Assembly: GCA_028820935.1 (NCBI GenBank)
Contig: JAPPHZ010000042.1
Location: 1 to 64,000, forward strand
Origin: a bacterium
GTDB taxonomy: Bacteria; Actinomycetota; Acidimicrobiia; Spongiisociales; Spongiisociaceae
DNA length: 64,000 nt
Reading direction: 5' to 3'
Both the position numbers and the translations under genes were made by a program. This document shows, one piece after another, positions 59,946-64,000 of the stretch; positions within the stretch are counted from its first letter, which is position 1, and the number at the start of each line of letters is the position of its first letter. The notes below the pieces were generated by a model that worked only from the letters and a program-made list of their open reading frames with translations, searched no databases and was not told the origin of the DNA.

Positions 59946-60110
59946 CCCGACCCCTCCATCCTCGCCTTTTGCGGTCTCCACCCCACCGTACACCCGTAGT
60001 GGACATCCTCGCCACCGCCGAAATGGGTCCCGGCTAGCGTTGGGCGCAGCGTGGAGCACGGCCGCAGGGCGGGCTTCGCCGATCGACCACCGTCCCGGAG
60101 GGAGGCAAGG

Positions 60111-61811
60111 ATGACCGCCATACAGGAGGTTCGGGCCGGGGTATCGGTCATGATCGACGTGATGGTCCCTATGCGGGACGGGGTCAACCTGTCGGCCGAT
60201 GTCTACTTGCCGCCCGGCGACGGGCCCTTCCCAACCCTCCTGTGCCGGACGACCTATGGCAAGCAGAGCGGCGAGGTATGTACCGACCTCGCCTACTTGC
60301 AGGAGTGGGTGCCTCGCTTCCTCGGAGGCGGATACGCGGCGGTGATGCAGGACTGCCGGGGACGTTACGACTCGGGTGGCGACTTCGTTCCCTACATCCA
60401 CGAAGCTTCCGACGGGGCCGACACGCTGGCATGGCTGGCCTCCCAGCCCTGGTGCGACGGCAACATCGGTATGTTCGGGCAGTCGTACGTCGCCTTCACC
60501 CAACTGCAGGCGGCCCTGTCCGGCCACCCCTCGCTCAGGGGCATCCTGCCGGTAGGCAACCAGGAGGACAATTTCGGTTACTTCCTGATGGACGGCGGAG
60601 TCCTCCAGTTGCAGAATTTCGTGTGGGGTATCAATAGCGGTCGGCGGACCATGAACTGCACCAGCTTCGAATTCCTCGACGTGGAGGCGCTGTACCGTCA
60701 TATGCCCCTAAAAGGAGCCGTGTCAGGCATCTTCCGGCCCGCGTACTGGGCATTTCTGGACCATCCCACCTTCGACGGGTCGTGGCAGACCTACGGATTG
60801 AAGGACAAGTACGGGATGATCGAGACGCCCGCCTACTTCGTCACCGGCTGGTACGACACCCTGTCACGCGAGGTCTTCAAGGCCTACACCGGCCTCAAGC
60901 GAAGGGGAGGGTCTAAGGCGGCCCGTGACCTGACCCGGATCATCATCGGCCCGTGGTCGCACGACCTCGACCGGGCTGATCGCAACGGCGACATCGACCT
61001 CGGGCCCGGCGTGCATTTCGACCTGCCCGGTCTCCACCTCGATTGGTACGACCGTCGACTCAAGGGTATCGACAACGGCGTGGACGGGGAGCCGCCGGTG
61101 AGGATCTACGTGATGGGCGACGCCGAATGGCGCAGCGAGAGCGAGTGGCCCCTGGCCCGCACCGACTACCGGCCCCTCTACCTGCACGGCGAAGGAGACG
61201 CCCGCTCGCTCTCCGGCAACGGAAGCGCGTCCTTCGACCATCCGGCCGACGAACCCGCCGATCGCTTCGTGTACGACCCTGAGAACCCGGTTCCCACCCT
61301 CGGAGGATGCGACGTGATGCTCGACAACGCCGGGCCCAAGGACCGTTCCGAGCTGCAGGAGCGAACCGATGTCCTCGTGTACACCAGCGATCCGCTGGAC
61401 GGCGATCTGGAGGTCACCGGCCCGGTGACGATGACCCTCTACGCCTCCAGTTCGGCGCCCGATACGGACTTCACCGCCACCCTATGCGATGTCCACCCGG
61501 ACGGCCGGGCCATCATCGTGTGCGAGGGGATCCGCCGCGCCCGGTACCGGGACTCGGTCACCGACCCGACACTCATGACTCCGCGCACCCCGTACCAGTT
61601 CACCATCGACATGTGGCAGACCAGCCAGGTCTTCAAGGCCGGCCACCGGCTCCGGGTGGAGGTCTCGAGCAGCAACTTCCCACGCTTCGACCGCAACCCC
61701 AACATGGGTGGGGAACTCTGGAACGAGACCTCGATGCAATCTGCCACCCAGACGGTGTTCCACGACCGGGACCGACCCAGCCACGTGCTCCTACCCGTCA
61801 TCCCCCGTTGA
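60111..61811 (+). CDS. CocE/NonD family hydrolase (S15 fold), copy 3
   Basis: This 566-aa hydrolase has VMVPMRDGVNLSADVYLPP, QDCRGRYDSGG and the nucleophile elbow GQSY near residue 125, then the usual C-terminal jelly-roll (RVEVSSSNFPRFDRN). ATG 60111 follows GGAGGGAGG. It is closest to the gene at 54649-56391. It is divergent from the amidohydrolase and overlaps the following lipoprotein gene. Confidence 0.92.
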   Translation: MTAIQEVRAGVSVMIDVMVPMRDGVNLSADVYLPPGDGPFPTLLCRTTYGKQSGEVCTDLAYLQEWVPRFLGGGYAAVMQDCRGRYDSGGDFVPYIHEASDGADTLAWLASQPWCDGNIGMFGQSYVAFTQLQAALSGHPSLRGILPVGNQEDNFGYFLMDGGVLQLQNFVWGINSGRRTMNCTSFEFLDVEALYRHMPLKGAVSGIFRPAYWAFLDHPTFDGSWQTYGLKDKYGMIETPAYFVTGWYDTLSREVFKAYTGLKRRGGSKAARDLTRIIIGPWSHDLDRADRNGDIDLGPGVHFDLPGLHLDWYDRRLKGIDNGVDGEPPVRIYVMGDAEWRSESEWPLARTDYRPLYLHGEGDARSLSGNGSASFDHPADEPADRFVYDPENPVPTLGGCDVMLDNAGPKDRSELQERTDVLVYTSDPLDGDLEVTGPVTMTLYASSSAPDTDFTATLCDVHPDGRAIIVCEGIRRARYRDSVTDPTLMTPRTPYQFTIDMWQTSQVFKAGHRLRVEVSSSNFPRFDRNPNMGGELWNETSMQSATQTVFHDRDRPSHVLLPVIPR

Positions 61812-62266
61812 GGATCGCCCGTCTCGCCCTCTGGATACTGGCCGCCGTCGTCCTGTCATCGGGGTGTGACGGCAAGGTGACCGAAGCCGAGCCTCCAATA
61901 TCCACCACCGTCGCCGAGGTCGAGCATCCGGTGTCCACTACCGGGAAGGTCGAGGAATGCTCCTGGTGTCCGGTGACGGACACGTCAGGAACCATGGTGG
62001 GGCAACCGGCATCCCCATCGCTCGACCTGATGGATCGCTTGGCATCTAGTACGGCCGGGACTCCCTTCGCCGGCCTGACCGAAGACGAAGTTCGCTCCGA
62101 CATCTCCGACATCTGCGGCGCCGGCGAGGGCGGCGCCTCCCGCCAGGGCCCGGCTGCCGAGACGGCCCGACTCCGGGCGGACCGCCTGGGGGTGTCCGAG
62201 TCTGCGCCCGGGGTAGATTCCTACGCGCAGCTACTTGAGACCGAAGCGGACCGGCGCTGCCCCTGA
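61808..62266 (+). CDS. Hypothetical lipoprotein
   Basis: This 152-aa frame starts at TTG 61808, overlapping the CocE-type stop as TTGA. It has a short lipoprotein signal with lipobox LSSGC, an ECSWC pair and a helical C-terminal domain ending in Cys. I do not recognise the family. The rare start codon makes the exact N-terminus uncertain, but the signal and lipobox in this frame support the gene. Confidence 0.6.
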   Translation: MRIARLALWILAAVVLSSGCDGKVTEAEPPISTTVAEVEHPVSTTGKVEECSWCPVTDTSGTMVGQPASPSLDLMDRLASSTAGTPFAGLTEDEVRSDISDICGAGEGGASRQGPAAETARLRADRLGVSESAPGVDSYAQLLETEADRRCP

Positions 62267-62315
62267 CCTACTGGCATGGGGGCGCCTCCGCCCGCGACGT
62301 TCCGACCACCTAGTC

Positions 62316-62357
62316 TGCATACTCTAGTGTTCATATGCAGACTAGAGTATGCATATG
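62316..62357. promoter_or_regulatory. Palindromic operator of the HEPN-MNT pair
   Basis: TGCATACTCTAGT (62316-62328) and its exact complement (62341-62353) form a perfect 13-bp inverted repeat with a 12-nt spacer. Overlapping it, CATATGCA (62332-62339) and TGCATATG (62350-62357) form a second inverted pair. The stretch is A+T-rich in a G+C-rich window and covers the start of the MNT gene, so binding there would block transcription or translation. The helix-turn-helix part of the MNT protein is the obvious candidate binder. Confidence 0.75.
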
Positions 62358-62951
62358 GACTTGACACACCCGATCAGCGCGCTTGCGCCCGGTCTCACCG
62401 GCGCGGTGCTCGAAGTACTGGCCAGGGCCACCCACCCGCTCACGGGGCGGGCGGTGCAGAGACTCGTCTCGAGGCCTGCCAGCCAGGCAGGGGTCCAGAA
62501 GGCCCTGGACAGGCTGGCGGATACCGGCTTGGTGAGCCAGACCGGAGCGGGGCGCGCCTTGCTGCACCGGTTGAACCGCGCCCACGTCCTAGCCCCCGCC
62601 GTCCTCGAAGTGGTCGCGATGAACGAGACCATACCGATCCGGATTGCCGAAGCGGTACGGATCCACGCCCCCGGCGCATCAAGTGCCCTGCTGTTCGGCT
62701 CGGTAGCTCGCCGCGAGGCGGCACCCCACAGCGACATCGACCTGCTGGTGGTCTGGCCGGATACAACTGAAGAGTCGACCCGATGGTCAGCGGCCGCGGA
62801 CATCGCGGTAGCGGTGGCACGATTGACCGGCAACCCCTGTACCCCGTTGGTCTACACCGAAGACGAGTATGCCGGCCTACCTGAACGGGCACCCGCGTTC
62901 GCGGCGTCTCTGGACCGGGACTCCATCGACCTGCTCGCCTATCGCGTATGA
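62349..62951 (+). CDS. MNT-family nucleotidyltransferase with N-terminal winged helix (antitoxin-like)
   Basis: This 200-aa protein has an N-terminal helix-turn-helix-like part (about 15-75, ending GLVSQTGAGRALLHRLN) and a minimal nucleotidyltransferase domain with FGSVARRE and SDIDLLV, whose two Asp bind metal. In type VII toxin-antitoxin systems the MNT protein neutralises a HEPN RNase by adding nucleotides to it. The start may be ATG 62349 or ATG 62355; both lie inside the operator. It overlaps the next gene as ATGA. Confidence 0.85.
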   Translation: MHMDLTHPISALAPGLTGAVLEVLARATHPLTGRAVQRLVSRPASQAGVQKALDRLADTGLVSQTGAGRALLHRLNRAHVLAPAVLEVVAMNETIPIRIAEAVRIHAPGASSALLFGSVARREAAPHSDIDLLVVWPDTTEESTRWSAAADIAVAVARLTGNPCTPLVYTEDEYAGLPERAPAFAASLDRDSIDLLAYRV

Positions 62952-63352
62952 GCCGGGGTACCGCACGGCGAGCTACCTGTGATGACGCCTACGCCGACGC
63001 GCGCCTGAACAAGGCCGAAGCGTTCGCATTGGCCGCCGGTCTCGATCCCCTGTCGCATGATGGCCCGACCCGCTCGGTGGCGGTGAGCAATGCCGTCCTC
63101 GCCGGAATCGCCGCGGCTGATTCGATCTCTTGCCGAACCCTCCGGCAACGCTCGGCGAGCGGTAACCACGCAGACGCCATAGACCTGCTCAGGCAAGCCC
63201 CGGGCCAAGCACAAGACGCCGGCGCCTACCTGATCGCACTGGTGAATGTGAAGAACAAGGCGCAGTACGAGGATCGGAACCCGTCGGTGCCAGAGACGAA
63301 GCGGGCGCTAAGAGCGATGGAGTCACTAATACGGATCGCCCGCACTACCTGA
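62948..63352 (+). CDS. HEPN-like protein (putative toxin of the HEPN-MNT pair)
   Basis: This 134-aa helical protein contains R68-x5-H74 (RSASGNH), fitting the R-x4-6-H motif of HEPN ribonucleases. SNAVLAGIAAADSI before it and a C-terminal helix ([15 protein letters not shown]) fit a HEPN four-helix bundle. It is translationally coupled to the MNT gene (ATGA). Its last 27 bp overlap the 3' end of the convergent hydantoinase B gene. Function is inferred from motif and partner. Confidence 0.72.
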   Translation: MSRGTARRATCDDAYADARLNKAEAFALAAGLDPLSHDGPTRSVAVSNAVLAGIAAADSISCRTLRQRSASGNHADAIDLLRQAPGQAQDAGAYLIALVNVKNKAQYEDRNPSVPETKRALRAMESLIRIARTT

Positions 63353-64000
63353 CCCCCTATACGCGGGCGGCGCTCCGTAGCCGCCGCCGCCGGGGGTGGC
63401 GATCTCGAACACGTCGCCGGGGCCGACCTCCGCCTGGGAATTGCCGGCCATCTCCTCCACCCGTCCGTCCGCCCGGAAGATCCGGTTGCGGCCCACCGCT
63501 CCGGTCTCGCCGCCATCCACTCCGAAGGGAGCGATCACGCGGCGGGAAGACAGGATGTTGACGGTCATCTCCTCGCCGAACCGGACCCGGCGCACGGCGC
63601 CGTCACCGCCCCGGTAGCGGCCGCCGCCACCGGAGCCGCGGCGGACCTCGAAGCTGTCCAGCCGGACAGGGAACCGCCACTCCAGCACTTCCGGATCGGT
63701 GAGGCGGGAGTTGGTCATATGCGTGTGCACCGCGCTACGCCCGTCCCGGCGGGGCGTGGCCCCCGCGCCACCGCAGATCGTCTCGTAGTACTGGTAGCGA
63801 TCATTGCCCCAGATGAAGTTGTTCATCGTGCCCTGGGATCCGGCCACCACCCCGAGCGCGCCGAACAGCGTGTCGACTATCTGCTGGCTGGTCTCCACAT
63901 TGCCCGCAATCACCGCCGCCGGATACTCGGGGTTGATCATGGAGTTCTCCGGCAGCACTAGCGTGACCGGCTTCAGGCATCCCTCGTTGAGCGGGATGGC
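63326..64000 (-). CDS. Hydantoinase B/oxoprolinase family protein (partial, C-terminal part)
   Basis: About 224 C-terminal residues of a HyuB protein are visible, and the reading frame stays open to the window end. [33 protein letters not shown] and TPGGGGYG are in the normal order for the C-terminal half. The Gly-rich end lies near the catalytic region in this family. It is distinct from the B half of the fused protein at 48271-52095. Confidence 0.92.
   Translation of the reverse strand, partial: AIPLNEGCLKPVTLVLPENSMINPEYPAAVIAGNVETSQQIVDTLFGALGVVAGSQGTMNNFIWGNDRYQYYETICGGAGATPRRDGRSAVHTHMTNSRLTDPEVLEWRFPVRLDSFEVRRGSGGGGRYRGGDGAVRRVRFGEEMTVNILSSRRVIAPFGVDGGETGAVGRNRIFRADGRVEEMAGNSQAEVGPGDVFEIATPGGGGYGAPPAYRGSGSAGDPY

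Noticed and set aside
59055-60701. A 548-residue minus-strand frame suggesting an N-terminal extension of the amidohydrolase
   Set aside because: The homologous gene at 26387 starts at the equivalent of 59945. The extension is antisense to the CocE-type gene and has no domain.

Overview
The window is high-GC bacterial DNA with dense, mostly leftward operons. Start sites are often GTG, 4-nt ATGA/GTGA gene overlaps are common, and lipoproteins carry Thr/Pro/Ala-rich linkers. No rRNA, tRNA or ribosomal protein gene was seen, so taxonomy is inference. Gene style and content (heterotetrameric sarcosine oxidase, DddP-like M24 enzymes, many phosphotriesterase-like, CocE-like and hydantoinase genes) fit an actinobacterium, perhaps an Acidimicrobiia-like marine or host-associated lineage. 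The whole window is catabolism and uptake of small organic molecules; no housekeeping genes are present.

Region 1 (1-12964, all minus strand) reads as one long operon built around a bacterial microcompartment (BMC). From right to left: a phosphotriesterase-family hydrolase, a 155-aa unknown, a Gfo/Idh/MocA oxidoreductase, a 271-aa unknown, an aldehyde dehydrogenase, shell proteins BMC-H, BMC-P and BMC-T, and a DUF3830/cyclophilin-like protein. After a 232-bp gap come a polyamine-type ABC importer (binding protein, two permeases, ATPase) and a CocE-type hydrolase. The aldehyde dehydrogenase and the DUF3830 protein share an EutQ/EutT-like N-terminal module (25 of 47 residues identical), probably a cargo-recruitment tag. 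No CoA-acylating aldehyde dehydrogenase, phosphotransacylase or signature B12/glycyl-radical enzyme is visible. This compartment is the best candidate for an undescribed system.

Region 2 (13.0-18.3 kb, mostly plus) is a NitT/TauT-type transport cassette (two permeases and a lipoprotein binding protein, no ATPase). It is flanked by two inverted copies of a roughly 90-bp MITE-like element, and a class C beta-lactamase-fold hydrolase follows. Region 3 (18.3-26.1 kb, minus) has an SDR and an operon of two tandem DddP-like enzymes followed by soxA-soxG-soxB-soxD, suggesting use of methylated osmolytes (DMSP, betaine or sarcosine). Region 4 (26.4-33.8 kb) holds an amidohydrolase, a zinc alcohol dehydrogenase, an operon of 2-oxoacid dehydrogenase E1 alpha and beta, a free-standing lipoyl domain and a ThDP enzyme, and a class III aminotransferase. 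Region 5 (34-41.6 kb) carries a core-MetE-like methyltransferase, an SDR, class IV and class V PLP enzymes, two more phosphotriesterase homologues and an RraA-like protein.

Region 6 (41.7-42.7 kb) is a lower-GC islet with a membrane protein and a possible protease remnant. Region 7 (42.7-53.9 kb, minus) is a second large operon: two permeases, a fused hydantoinase A-B, an ATPase, a phosphotriesterase homologue, a VOC protein, a PhyH dioxygenase, a threonine-synthase-like enzyme and a paralogue of the 271-aa unknown. Its likely binding protein is at 56.6 kb. Region 8 (54-64 kb) has two lipoproteins, two CocE-type hydrolases, a DSD1/D-threonine aldolase-like enzyme, an amidohydrolase paralogue, a HEPN-MNT toxin-antitoxin pair with a palindromic operator, and a hydantoinase B gene cut by the window end.
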